This document shows, in pieces, positions 48,313 through 56,826 of a DNA stretch of 64,000 nucleotides. The stretch covers positions 124,001 through 188,000 of the forward strand of contig NZ_AUHG01000011.1 in assembly GCF_000423065.1 (NCBI RefSeq), given 5' to 3'. Made by a program: the position numbers and the translations under genes. Source of the stretch: Christiangramia echinicola DSM 19838. Its GTDB lineage: Bacteria > Bacteroidota > Bacteroidia > Flavobacteriales > Flavobacteriaceae. Each line of letters opens with the position of its first letter. The stretch's first letter is position 1. The notes below the pieces were generated by a model, which saw only the letters and a list, made by a program, of their open reading frames with translations, was not told the origin of the DNA and made no database searches.

Positions 48313-50154
48313 ATGAGAAAGATTTTTAAAATAATGCTTCTCCTGATATTTGGGGTTTTTACGGGGGTTGCTGTAAGAGCTCAGGGCGCACTATGTTCAG
48401 ATATAGAGCCTTTTTGTGCCGGCGATGAGCGACTTACCTTTCCAAATTCTAATGAAACCAATAGTGCTCAAATTACGGGTGAATTGGGCCCGGATTATGG
48501 ATGTCTGGATGAGCAACCATATCCAGCCTGGTTCTTTCTTCAGGTAGAAAATTCTGGTAGTTTAAGGTTCAGGATTTCCCAGACAACCAATACTAATGGT
48601 ACAGGTACTCCTTTAGATGTGGATTTTGTAGTGTGGGGTCCATTTGAACGTGGAGACGAGTATTGTTCCGGTTCATCTTTAAACTCCAGTAAAATTGTTG
48701 ATTGTAGTTATCTTCCTGATGCGGTTGAAACCATGACGATTCCAGATGCCCAGGCCAATGAAATTTATGTTGTCGTGATCACGAATTTTGAACTGATTCC
48801 TGGTTTTATAAGCCTTGAACAGGTAAACGACAGTGGAGGTTCTACAGATTGTTCTATTCTCGATCTCGATTTAGGTGATAATATATCTGTTTGCGATGAA
48901 TCAGAATACATCTTAGATGGTACTACAGCAGATGCCAGTAAGTATGAATGGTTTGTATTTAATGATTCAACTGCACAATTTGAAGTAATTCCTGGTGAAG
49001 AAGGGCCAACTTTAATTGTTAATTCCACAGGCAGATATAAGCTAATTGTTACCGATGAAATTGAAGGTAAAACAGAGGAAGATGAGGTGGTTGTTACTTT
49101 TTATAATAGTCCTGAAATTGGCGAGGTTTCCAGCCTGGCTGTCTGTGATCCAGAAGCAGATTTTATAGATCTCACCGAAAATTTTGAAGATCTCATTTTG
49201 CCTAATAATGGTGAAAATAGTAATTACAGCGTTCTTTATTACGAGACTGCGGAAGATGTTGCTGATCATGAATCCATAAGTCAGCCACAAATGTTTCCAT
49301 TTGCGGATGGTAAAACTATATATGCTGAAGTTGTAGATTTAGAGAGCGGGTGTTCATCTGAAATTGAAGAATTTGAATTAACTATTTTTGACTTTCCAGA
49401 ATACGACTTATCTGAAATTTCAATTTTTTGTGTGGATAGTGAGATGCAGTTGTTGAATCGGGTGAGTTTGGGTGAAGATCTTGGTGAAGGTTATTTTTAT
49501 GAATGGCGTGATGGAGAAAATATAATTAGTACCAACCCTGAAGTGGAATTCAACGAGTTGCCTGAATCTTTACAAATAAGTGTGATTGTAGAACATCCTG
49601 AATCCGGATGTAAAATCGAATTTTTTTCTACTGTGGCTCCGGTTTCGCGCCCGGAAAATGTGTTGATTGAGGTCACTGGTTCAGACTTTAGCGATGGTTA
49701 TACTGTAATTGCAAATCCTGATGACTTAATAGGGGAGGATTACGCTTCATTTGTATATAGGTTAGATGATGGTAACTGGCGGGAAAGCAATGTTTTTAAC
49801 GACGTTCCTCCCGGTAGTCATACCGTTAGTGTTAGAGAATTAAATGGTTGTGGGTCTACCACCAGTGAAAGCTTTTTTCTAGTAGGTTATCCGCGTTTTT
49901 TCACTCCTAATTCCGATGGATATAATGATAACTGGAATTTAATTACAGATGCCAATATTAGTATAAAGAAATTATTTGTTTTTGATAGGTATGGTAAGTT
50001 AATAACGAAAATTGACCCGGCTCAAAAGGGGTGGGACGGTACTTATAATGGCTCAGATCTGCCGTCGGATGATTATTGGTTCAGGGTTGAATTCATAGAT
50101 GAAAAGACTGGCGAGTATCGGGAATATATGTCCAATTTTACGTTAATGAGATAA
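48313..50154 (+). CDS. Large secreted protein with T9SS type-B (gliding-associated) C-terminal domain
   Basis: The protein has about 613 residues. A signal peptide (ending near RAQG) is followed by an N-terminal beta-rich domain with conserved cysteines (CSDIEPFCAGDERLTFP), then Ig-like or PKD-like repeats (about 190-520), and a C-terminal type-B sorting domain: RFFTPNSDGYNDNW, KLFVFDRYGKLI and GWDGTYNGSDLPSDDYWF. Such proteins are exported by the type IX system and often anchored or filament-forming at the surface. I prefer the ATG at 48313 (MRKIFK) over the GTG at 48301 because it gives a cleaner signal peptide. Confidence 0.9.
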   Translation: MRKIFKIMLLLIFGVFTGVAVRAQGALCSDIEPFCAGDERLTFPNSNETNSAQITGELGPDYGCLDEQPYPAWFFLQVENSGSLRFRISQTTNTNGTGTPLDVDFVVWGPFERGDEYCSGSSLNSSKIVDCSYLPDAVETMTIPDAQANEIYVVVITNFELIPGFISLEQVNDSGGSTDCSILDLDLGDNISVCDESEYILDGTTADASKYEWFVFNDSTAQFEVIPGEEGPTLIVNSTGRYKLIVTDEIEGKTEEDEVVVTFYNSPEIGEVSSLAVCDPEADFIDLTENFEDLILPNNGENSNYSVLYYETAEDVADHESISQPQMFPFADGKTIYAEVVDLESGCSSEIEEFELTIFDFPEYDLSEISIFCVDSEMQLLNRVSLGEDLGEGYFYEWRDGENIISTNPEVEFNELPESLQISVIVEHPESGCKIEFFSTVAPVSRPENVLIEVTGSDFSDGYTVIANPDDLIGEDYASFVYRLDDGNWRESNVFNDVPPGSHTVSVRELNGCGSTTSESFFLVGYPRFFTPNSDGYNDNWNLITDANISIKKLFVFDRYGKLITKIDPAQKGWDGTYNGSDLPSDDYWFRVEFIDEKTGEYREYMSNFTLMR

Positions 50155-50159
50155 AAAAA

Positions 50160-50180
50160 GCGCCTTTGGAAGACGCTTGA
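50160..50180. terminator. Hairpin terminator between convergent genes
   Basis: AAGCG and CGCTT arms enclose an inner CTT/AAG stem with one C-A mismatch, next to an A7 tract on the left that would act as the U tail for minus-strand transcription of the porin gene. It lies just after the T9SS protein stop. Confidence 0.65.
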
Positions 50181-50202
50181 TTATTATTTCGTTTCGAATA
50201 CT

Positions 50203-51696
50203 TTATAACCCAAAGGTAAGGGATAAAATAACCTTTGAAAGGTCGCGATCTATATTGGCTGGATTAATAAAACCAGTAGAAGAATCATTTTCTATATTGG
50301 TATAATTATAGGCCAGGTCAATATTAAAACTACCAAAACCATAACCTATACCACCACTATAGCTGGTTAGATCACCTACAAGACCATTCTCTTCAAATGG
50401 ACTGTCTTCCATTCTATATCCTGCTCTTAAACTGAAATTTGAAATACGATATTCACCACCAATTCTTAAGCTGCCAGCTGCTTTCATTTCATCGTTGATG
50501 GCATTATTAAGATCTGCATAGCTTATGTTGTAATTCGAGCTATATTCAATATTAGTGTAGTCTTTCCAGCCGTAATCTAAACTAATGAGGCCTCGTTTAC
50601 CGAATAAATAAGCGAAACTACCATTTAATTTTCCAGGTGTTTTGTACCTGTATTCGGGATAAACATTAATAACCTGTGGTGAAATACTTATGAATTCGTC
50701 CAGAGAGCTATTAGTGTCCAGATACTGAGTTGTTTCTTCCCTCATAATAAACCAGGTTGGTGAATCATAAGTTAATCCGAATCTTATGTTATCGCTAACC
50801 TTTGCGATTCCACCTAGCTGGAAAGAAAAGCCTTCGCCGTTTGTTACCAGGTTATTTCCAAATTGGACTTCTGTAATTTCACTACCTGAATTAGAATTGA
50901 ATTCAGTGAAACTAGTGGAATTCTCATAATTTATAAAATGAGAATTTAGATTCAATCCCAAATATATAAAGTCCTTGTATTGTGTACCAAGGTTGAATGT
51001 AAGCTTGCCATTCAATCCATTTGCAGCATATCTATATCTTTGATCAAAACTGCCGGGAGAAATTAATGAAAAGTATTCTGTATTATTTGGGTCCTCAACT
51101 TCTGCTGCTATAATGTTTCCTTCGTATCCTAAAAAAGCTTGTTGAGCATCATAACCATAATTCTCGCCTAAGAATGAGTATAGATCAGACCTGCTCTCAT
51201 TCTCGCGTAAATCTATTAGATCTAATGGTATGCCGTTGGCATAACTTAAAAAATATTGGTCAATAGAATTAGAAGAAAATCCATTAATATTATAATTTTC
51301 CTCGTAATTCGATTCCGTAGTGTAATTGACTCCTAGAGAAAATTTTCGCCAATTATTATTTGATTTAGCATTAAAAACAAAAACACCTCCAATATTTCCC
51401 AGGTCGAAATTTGTTTCAGAACTACCTCCATTATTGTCATTAAAATCTATGCTATTATCCAGCTCACTATATCCCATTGTGATAGTTGAGCTGCTAGATA
51501 GAAATACAGCTGAGGAAGCAGGATTCATGCTTATAGCAGAAATGTCACCACCTAAGGCACCAAAAGCACCACTCATTCCCATGAATCTTGCCGTTCCAGA
51601 TAGTTCGGTGTTTGCATATCTGTAGGCATCCCTAAGATCCTGGCTATGCATAGGGAGGATTGATAAGGTAGCTATTAAGAATAGAAATCTTTTCAT
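50203..51696 (-). CDS. OmpP1/FadL-like outer-membrane transport protein
   Basis: The protein has 497 residues with a signal peptide (about 1-18, ending MHSQ). The N-terminal part DLRDAYRYANTELSGTARFMGMSGAFGALGGD-type residues and the downstream AISMNPASSAV match the plug region of the OmpP1/FadL/TodX family; the rest is a beta-barrel ending in SKVILSLTFGL. Family members move hydrophobic compounds across the outer membrane. The substrate is unknown. It converges on the T9SS protein gene. Confidence 0.88.
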   Translation of the reverse strand: MKRFLFLIATLSILPMHSQDLRDAYRYANTELSGTARFMGMSGAFGALGGDISAISMNPASSAVFLSSSSTITMGYSELDNSIDFNDNNGGSSETNFDLGNIGGVFVFNAKSNNNWRKFSLGVNYTTESNYEENYNINGFSSNSIDQYFLSYANGIPLDLIDLRENESRSDLYSFLGENYGYDAQQAFLGYEGNIIAAEVEDPNNTEYFSLISPGSFDQRYRYAANGLNGKLTFNLGTQYKDFIYLGLNLNSHFINYENSTSFTEFNSNSGSEITEVQFGNNLVTNGEGFSFQLGGIAKVSDNIRFGLTYDSPTWFIMREETTQYLDTNSSLDEFISISPQVINVYPEYRYKTPGKLNGSFAYLFGKRGLISLDYGWKDYTNIEYSSNYNISYADLNNAINDEMKAAGSLRIGGEYRISNFSLRAGYRMEDSPFEENGLVGDLTSYSGGIGYGFGSFNIDLAYNYTNIENDSSTGFINPANIDRDLSKVILSLTFGL

Positions 51697-51717
51697 TTTT
51701 TAAATCTGTTTATGGTT

Positions 51718-51754
51718 AAAAAAAACCTCACAGGTTGGGGATCCCGTAAGGTTA
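51718..51754 (-). terminator. Rho-independent terminator after the RS-rich lipoprotein gene
   Basis: Read on the minus strand, AACCTTAC (51754-51747) pairs with GTGAGGTT (51732-51725) with one wobble, around a loop containing the palindrome GGGATCCC, and is followed by a T8-9 run. Confidence 0.75.
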
Positions 51755-51777
51755 GATTCAAATTTTATTTGTGCTTA

Positions 51778-52866
51778 TTAATTGCCTCCACGACCACCAC
51801 CTCTTGAAGATCTGCTGCCAGAGCTTCTCGTTGCAGAGCCAGAACTTCTACTTGAGCTGCTTGAGCTTCTAGCGGAACTTGATCTTGTAGAAGAGCTACT
51901 GCTTCTTGTAGGGCTGGAAGTCCTGTAAGAACGGTTGTTACTGCTTCTTGATGAACTTTGATATACAGGGGAACTACTTCTGGTTCTGTTGCCAGAGTTG
52001 TAAGATCTTGAAGATTCAGTTCTGCTGCTAGTTCTTGTGTACATTCTTGAATTGTCGTTACTACTAACATTTCTTTGAACTCTGGAATTTCTGCCTCTGT
52101 CTGAAGAATATCTTGAATTTCTAATGTCTCTGATACTTCGAGCATAGGAGCTTCTTCTTTCATCTGTATTACTATATCTAGCTGCAGAGTTTCTTCTTCC
52201 GTTATTATACGCTACACGGTCGTTATAATAATTATAGTAATTGTACTGATTATAATAAGGTTGGTGGAATCCTCCGTAACCATAACCATAACCATATCTA
52301 AAGCCGAAACCAAAGCCATTGATGTGAGCCCAGCTGCCACTATAACCCCAAGGACCAACAGGTCCCCAGTGAGGATAAAATGGACCCCAGAATGGATCAT
52401 ACCATCCACCGTAATAACCTCTCCATCCATAGCCGAATCTCCAGGGTGAATGGAATCCGCCATAGAATCCGTTATTGATAACATTGATAGTATAAGTATC
52501 TGGATCGTCGCCCCAGGGAGCGTTGCCGCCAACATAAGCTACATCACCGCCAACTTCAGAATAATTCTCATATCCATCATTTGAGGTGTAATCTTCAACA
52601 TCAGTGAAAATATCGCTTTCCAGAACCTCGCCAACCATCTCTGATTGTTGCGCGAAAAGATTTTTATAATACGATGTATTATTATTAGGTTTAACTTCAT
52701 TTGATTCCGACTCTTGTTGTTCCCATATTCCTGGTCTGGATTCTCCATATATTCCATCAGTTTCATATCCAGAGTATTGATAGGAACTACAGGAGGCCAA
52801 AGCAAAAAGCACTACTGGAACAAACAATATGCTTAGTTTATTTCGTAAGGTGTAGTAAAGTTTCAT
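51778..52866 (-). CDS. Lipoprotein with Tyr/Gly-rich middle and Arg/Ser-rich tail, unknown function
   Basis: The protein has 362 residues. A signal peptide ends with C26 (FALASC). Residues about 95-205 are extremely rich in Gly, Tyr and Trp (for example YGYGYGYGG), and the last 120 or so are almost entirely Arg, Ser, Thr and Asn, ending GGGRGGN. The tail is probably disordered and strongly basic. I know no function; an envelope protein binding DNA or acidic polysaccharide is conceivable. The low-complexity DNA also creates long open frames on other frames and strands, but only this frame has an export signal. A terminator follows. Confidence 0.78.
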   Translation of the reverse strand: MKLYYTLRNKLSILFVPVVLFALASCSSYQYSGYETDGIYGESRPGIWEQQESESNEVKPNNNTSYYKNLFAQQSEMVGEVLESDIFTDVEDYTSNDGYENYSEVGGDVAYVGGNAPWGDDPDTYTINVINNGFYGGFHSPWRFGYGWRGYYGGWYDPFWGPFYPHWGPVGPWGYSGSWAHINGFGFGFRYGYGYGYGGFHQPYYNQYNYYNYYNDRVAYNNGRRNSAARYSNTDERRSSYARSIRDIRNSRYSSDRGRNSRVQRNVSSNDNSRMYTRTSSRTESSRSYNSGNRTRSSSPVYQSSSRSSNNRSYRTSSPTRSSSSSTRSSSARSSSSSSRSSGSATRSSGSRSSRGGGRGGN

Positions 52867-52884
52867 TGGTAATTCTTTTTATTG

Positions 52885-52912
52885 TTGGGCATCCTAAAAA
52901 TGGTTAGTTTTG
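52885..52912 (+). promoter_or_regulatory. Promoter for proS (TTG-N17-TAnnTTTG)
   Basis: TTG at 52885-52887 and TAGTTTTG at 52905-52912 are separated by exactly 17 bases, matching the flavobacterial consensus in both boxes and spacing. Transcription should start near 52919, well inside the longest open frame of proS, which fixes the true start downstream. Confidence 0.75.
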
Positions 52913-52972
52913 CCCGAACGGTTAGTATCTACTAACGGTAAAAGATACAAGTTTTATGCCAAATTACAAGAA

Positions 52973-54451
52973 ATGGGTAAGAATCTAACGAAGAGAAGCG
53001 AAGACTATTCTAAATGGTATAACGAACTGGTTGTGAAGGCTGATCTGGCTGAAAATTCGGCTGTTCGTGGCTGTATGGTAATCAAACCTTATGGTTATGC
53101 TATATGGGAAAAAATGCAGGCTGAATTGGACCGAATGTTTAAAGAAACCGGGCACCAGAATGCATATTTTCCATTGTTCGTCCCGAAAAGTCTTTTTGAA
53201 GCCGAAGAGAAAAATGCAGAGGGATTTGCCAAAGAATGTGCTGTGGTTACGCATTACCGCCTAAAAAATGATCCTGATAAGCCTGGGAAATTAATGGTGG
53301 ACCCAGAAGCTAAATTAGAGGAGGAACTGGTTGTTAGACCAACTTCTGAAGCTATTATCTGGAATACCTATAAGAACTGGATTCAATCATATAGAGATCT
53401 TCCCATTAAGATTAACCAATGGGCAAATGTAGTGCGTTGGGAAATGAGAACGAGATTGTTCTTAAGGACCGCAGAGTTTTTATGGCAGGAAGGCCATACT
53501 GCTCATGCAACTAAACAGGAAGCGCTAGAGGAAACAGAATTGATGAATAACATTTATGCTGAGTTTGCTGAAAATTTTATGGCAATTCCAGTTGTGAAAG
53601 GTGCAAAGACTGAGAATGAGCGTTTCGCCGGAGCCTTGGAAACTTATTGTATCGAAGCTCTAATGCAGGATGGTAAAGCATTGCAGGCTGGAACTTCACA
53701 TTTTCTTGGGCAGAATTTTGCGAAAGCCTTTGATGTTAAGTTTGCCACGAAAGAAGGAGGACTTGAAAATGTATGGGCTACTTCATGGGGAGTTTCAACC
53801 AGATTGATGGGTGCTTTAATTATGACTCATAGTGACGATAACGGTCTTGTGCTTCCACCAAACCTTGCGCCAATCCAGGTAGTAATTGTTCCTATTTATA
53901 GGAGTGAAGAACAGCTCGAGCAAATATCTGAGGTAGCAAATAAATTGGTTAATGAGCTTAGAGCTGTAGGTGTTACAGTGAAGTTTGATAATAACGATAA
54001 CCAGAAGCCGGGCTGGAAGTTTGCTCAATATGAGCTGCAGGGGGTGCCGGTAAGATTAGCAATAGGACCTAAAGATCTTGAAAAAGGAACGGTTGAGCTT
54101 GCAAGAAGAGATACTTTAACGAAAGAATTTGTAAATAATGATGAAGTTGTAGAGAAGATCCAGGCTCTTATGACTGAAATTCAGGATAGTCTTTTTAATA
54201 AAGCGAAAGCTTATAGAGATTCTCATATTACTGAAGTGGAAAACTTTGATGAGTTCAAAAAAGTTCTAAAGGATAAAGGTGGATTCATTTCAGCGCATTG
54301 GGATGGTACATCAGAAACTGAAAATAAGATCAAGGACTTTACTAAAGCTACTATCAGGTGTATTCCTTTCAATAGAAAAGAAGAGGCAGGAGCGTGCGTA
54401 TTAACCGGAAAACCATCAGAAGGAAGAGTGCTTTTCGCAAAGGCCTATTAA
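52973..54451 (+). CDS. proS: Prolyl-tRNA synthetase (short, archaeal/eukaryotic-like type)
   Basis: ProS charges tRNA-Pro. It is a class II synthetase with [17 protein letters not shown] near the start, motif 2 around [26 protein letters not shown], and the family tail [20 protein letters not shown]. There is no INS editing domain, as in the type III-like enzymes of Bacteroidota. The open frame extends to a TTG at 52910, but that codon lies in the promoter -7 box; the ATG at 52973 ([13 protein letters not shown]) matches relatives. The result is 492 residues. Confidence 0.95.
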   Translation: MGKNLTKRSEDYSKWYNELVVKADLAENSAVRGCMVIKPYGYAIWEKMQAELDRMFKETGHQNAYFPLFVPKSLFEAEEKNAEGFAKECAVVTHYRLKNDPDKPGKLMVDPEAKLEEELVVRPTSEAIIWNTYKNWIQSYRDLPIKINQWANVVRWEMRTRLFLRTAEFLWQEGHTAHATKQEALEETELMNNIYAEFAENFMAIPVVKGAKTENERFAGALETYCIEALMQDGKALQAGTSHFLGQNFAKAFDVKFATKEGGLENVWATSWGVSTRLMGALIMTHSDDNGLVLPPNLAPIQVVIVPIYRSEEQLEQISEVANKLVNELRAVGVTVKFDNNDNQKPGWKFAQYELQGVPVRLAIGPKDLEKGTVELARRDTLTKEFVNNDEVVEKIQALMTEIQDSLFNKAKAYRDSHITEVENFDEFKKVLKDKGGFISAHWDGTSETENKIKDFTKATIRCIPFNRKEEAGACVLTGKPSEGRVLFAKAY

Positions 54452-54476
54452 AAATTTTAAAAAATTTTGTAGAACA

Positions 54477-54507
54477 TTTGCGGCATTCCAAAAAAGTTGT
54501 ATTTTTG
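54477..54507 (+). promoter_or_regulatory. Promoter for the tRNA-Glu genes (TTTG-N19-TAnnTTTG)
   Basis: TTTG at 54477-54480 and TATTTTTG at 54500-54507 are spaced by 19 bases, the classical Bacteroides-type arrangement. The -7 box ends 21 bases before the first tRNA gene. Confidence 0.75.
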
Positions 54508-54528
54508 CATCCGCATTTGAAACAAAAT

Positions 54529-54600
54529 GGTCCGTTCGTCTAGGGGTTAGGACGCCAGGTTTTCATCCTGGTAACAGGGGTTCGATTCCCCTACGGACTA
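54529..54600 (+). tRNA. tRNA-Glu (anticodon TTC), copy 1
   Basis: A 72-base cloverleaf. The acceptor arms GGTCCGT and ACGGACT pair (first pair a G-U wobble) with discriminator A. The D arm is GTCT/GGAC. The anticodon stem CCAGG/CCTGG has loop TTTTCAT, so the anticodon is TTC (54562-54564). The T arm is AGGGG/CCCCT with loop TTCGATT. CCA is not encoded. An identical copy lies 69 bases downstream. Confidence 0.97.
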
Positions 54601-54669
54601 CAAAGTGAAACACGAAAGTTGTGTTTTGTTTGAAGCAACAATTTAAAGTTGCGCATTGAAATAATTTTT

Positions 54670-54741
54670 GGTCCGTTCGTCTAGGGGTTAGGACGCCAGG
54701 TTTTCATCCTGGTAACAGGGGTTCGATTCCCCTACGGACTA
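54670..54741 (+). tRNA. tRNA-Glu (anticodon TTC), copy 2
   Basis: It is identical over all 72 bases to the first copy, with anticodon TTC and no encoded CCA. The 69-base spacer holds two small inverted repeats (AAACAC/GTGTTT and GCAAC/GTTGC), possibly processing signals. No separate promoter is evident, so both copies probably come from one transcript. Confidence 0.97.
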
Positions 54742-54771
54742 CTTTTAAAAAACATTTAAATAACAATTGTA

Positions 54772-55020
54772 ATGGCAAATCATAAGTCAGCGTTGAAGAG
54801 GATTCGTAGCAATGAGACTAAGCGTCTAAGAAATCGCTACCAGCATAAAACTACAAGGAACGCGATAAAGAAATTGCGTGATGCCGATAAGAAAGAGGCT
54901 GAGGCTATGTTGCCTTCTGTACTTTCTATGGTAGACAAATTGGCTAAGAAAAATATCATTCATGATAATAAAGCTGCTAACCTAAAGTCAAATTTGACTA
55001 AGCACGTCGCAGCACTTTAA
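54772..55020 (+). CDS. rpsT: 30S ribosomal protein S20
   Basis: S20 is a small, basic primary binder of 16S rRNA. The 82-residue sequence begins [21 protein letters not shown], the family signature, and is rich in Lys and Arg throughout. It begins 31 bases after the second tRNA-Glu, so it may share the tRNA transcript. A hairpin terminator follows. Confidence 0.96.
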   Translation: MANHKSALKRIRSNETKRLRNRYQHKTTRNAIKKLRDADKKEAEAMLPSVLSMVDKLAKKNIIHDNKAANLKSNLTKHVAAL

Positions 55021-55046
55021 TTTTAGCAGTGTTCAATTTATAAAGG

Positions 55047-55079
55047 AATGCTTTCTGATTCATCAGAAGGCATTTTTTT
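55047..55079 (+). terminator. Rho-independent terminator after rpsT
   Basis: AATGC at 55047-55051 pairs with GCATT at 55070-55074, extended by TTCTGA/TCAGAA with one wobble, and a T7 run follows. Confidence 0.88.
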
Positions 55080-55090
55080 GTTGGTCTAAA

Positions 55091-56005
55091 TTAGAATACT
55101 GAAACTCCGGTTAAGGTCGTAAATCTTTCCAATGCCTTCATGCCAAGTTCAGAGTTTCCATTGTCATTAAGAATAGGACTCCATACGGCCACAGAATAAT
55201 TCTCAGGATGAATGGCTACGATTCCACCACCAACACCACTTTTTCCCGGTAATCCTACCTGGAAACTAAATTCCCCCGCTTCATCATAGAATCCGCAGGT
55301 CTGCATTAAAGCATTAATCCTCTTTACCGTTTTAGGTTTTAGTATTTTTTTGTCATTTTCAAGAATTCTGCCTCTATTGGCAAATATCATGAATGCTTTA
55401 GAAAGTTGTTCGCAAGACATTGCTAAAGAACATTGATAGAAATAAAAGTCTACAATGGGCTCAACATCACATTTAATGTTTCCCAGTGCTTTTATATAAT
55501 TTACCAGGGCGATGTTTCTGTAACCTGTAGATTTTTCTGAAGCCGCAACAGTTTCATCATAATGAATATCATCATCCCCCGTGATTTCCCTTACAAAATC
55601 AAGTAATTCCTGTTTTGGATCTTTCAATTGATCCACGAGAATATCTGATATTACCAGTGCGCCGGCATTGATAAATGGATTCCTTGGAATTCCACTTTCA
55701 TATTCCAGCTGAGTAAGGCTATTAAATGGATCTCCAGATGGTTCTACATCGACACGATCCCAAAGATCTTCACCCATTAACCTCATTCCCATCGCCAAAG
55801 TGAATACTTTCGAAATACTTTGAATCGAAAACTTCTCTTTACTATCTCCAAAATGAAAATGCTGCTGGTCACCACAATAAACATGCATCCCAAATTTCTT
55901 TCGGTCTACCTTAGCAAGTTCTGGAATGTAAGAGGCTACTTTACCTTTTACATCACGGTAACTCATTTCATCGTGAATACTGTCAAGAATATTCTGGTAA
56001 TCCAT
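55091..56005 (-). CDS. glsA: Glutaminase
   Basis: GlsA hydrolyses glutamine to glutamate and ammonia. It has the serine-dependent beta-lactamase-like fold: FSIQSISKVFTLAMGMRL carries the SxxK pair, RNPFINAGALVISDIL and GLPGKSGVGGGIVAI are conserved blocks. At 304 aa the length is standard. pepE ends one base upstream of its start, so the two genes form an operon. Confidence 0.95.
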   Translation of the reverse strand: MDYQNILDSIHDEMSYRDVKGKVASYIPELAKVDRKKFGMHVYCGDQQHFHFGDSKEKFSIQSISKVFTLAMGMRLMGEDLWDRVDVEPSGDPFNSLTQLEYESGIPRNPFINAGALVISDILVDQLKDPKQELLDFVREITGDDDIHYDETVAASEKSTGYRNIALVNYIKALGNIKCDVEPIVDFYFYQCSLAMSCEQLSKAFMIFANRGRILENDKKILKPKTVKRINALMQTCGFYDEAGEFSFQVGLPGKSGVGGGIVAIHPENYSVAVWSPILNDNGNSELGMKALERFTTLTGVSVF

Positions 56006-56006
56006 A

Positions 56007-56714
56007 TTAATTCAAATCGGTTAAATCTGTTCCTGTCTCTATTTCGAAAGGTAATTTATCCTTTTCGAAAACCCTTGCCTGTAACTCGCCTTTTAACGTA
56101 ACTTTATTATCCTTTAAATCAATCCAGCTACCTTCTCTCAATCCTATTACAGGCTGTGAATTTATGGAATGAAACTCTTTGATTCTGGTCTCCCTGGTTT
56201 CACCTTTATGTTCTGAATTTGGATCTGGATCTAAATAATGCGGATTAATATTAAAAGGCACAATACCTAAAGTTTGAAAAGAAGGAGGATAAACGATAGG
56301 CATATCGTTGGTGGTTTGCATGCTTAAACCACCAATATTGGTTCCTGCACTTGTACCCATATACGGAGTTCCGTTGCGTACTGCTGTTTTTATTTCGTTC
56401 ATTACCTTATTTCTGTATAATTCTGAAACCAGTAAAAAGGTATTTCCACCCCCGGTAAAAATTCCCTGTGCCTTATTTACAGCTTCAACTGGATTTTGGA
56501 ACTCATTGATCCCTCTTAACTTTAATCCTGCTTTAGTAAAAGCTTCTGCTGCTTTAGCAGTATATTCTTTATGTGAGATTCCGCCTGGCCGGGCATATGG
56601 GATAAACAAAACTTCTTCTACATCTTTAAACAATTCAGGTAAATGCGGAACAAGATATTCCAGGTAATCCTGATTATGTAATGTTGAGGTACTGGCAAGG
56701 ATAGCTTTGATCAT
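56007..56714 (-). CDS. pepE: Dipeptidase E (alpha-aspartyl dipeptidase, peptidase S51)
   Basis: PepE hydrolyses dipeptides with N-terminal aspartate. The nucleophile is in YMGTSAGTNIGG, preceded by GIFTGGGNTFLL, and INPHYLDPDP carries the His region. At 235 aa it matches the family. It is the first gene of a two-gene minus-strand unit with glsA; both release acidic amino acids, suggesting peptide or amino-acid nitrogen use. Confidence 0.94.
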   Translation of the reverse strand: MIKAILASTSTLHNQDYLEYLVPHLPELFKDVEEVLFIPYARPGGISHKEYTAKAAEAFTKAGLKLRGINEFQNPVEAVNKAQGIFTGGGNTFLLVSELYRNKVMNEIKTAVRNGTPYMGTSAGTNIGGLSMQTTNDMPIVYPPSFQTLGIVPFNINPHYLDPDPNSEHKGETRETRIKEFHSINSQPVIGLREGSWIDLKDNKVTLKGELQARVFEKDKLPFEIETGTDLTDLN

Positions 56715-56826
56715 AGTTTTTACTGTAAATTTAGATAATCATGGGCATTAACAAAAGTTTAGAGCCATACAAAGGCGAAATTGAAATTTGTTTCGTTATT
56801 GAATAATCGAATACTAACCAATTCGC

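Noticed and set aside
51765-52163. A 132-codon open frame rich in Glu, Leu and Ala on the minus strand overlapping the RS-rich lipoprotein tail
   Set aside because: It is a frame shadow of a repetitive Arg/Ser codon stretch; it has no export signal, no family features and lies wholly within the better-supported lipoprotein gene. The same applies to the 52212-52535 frame.
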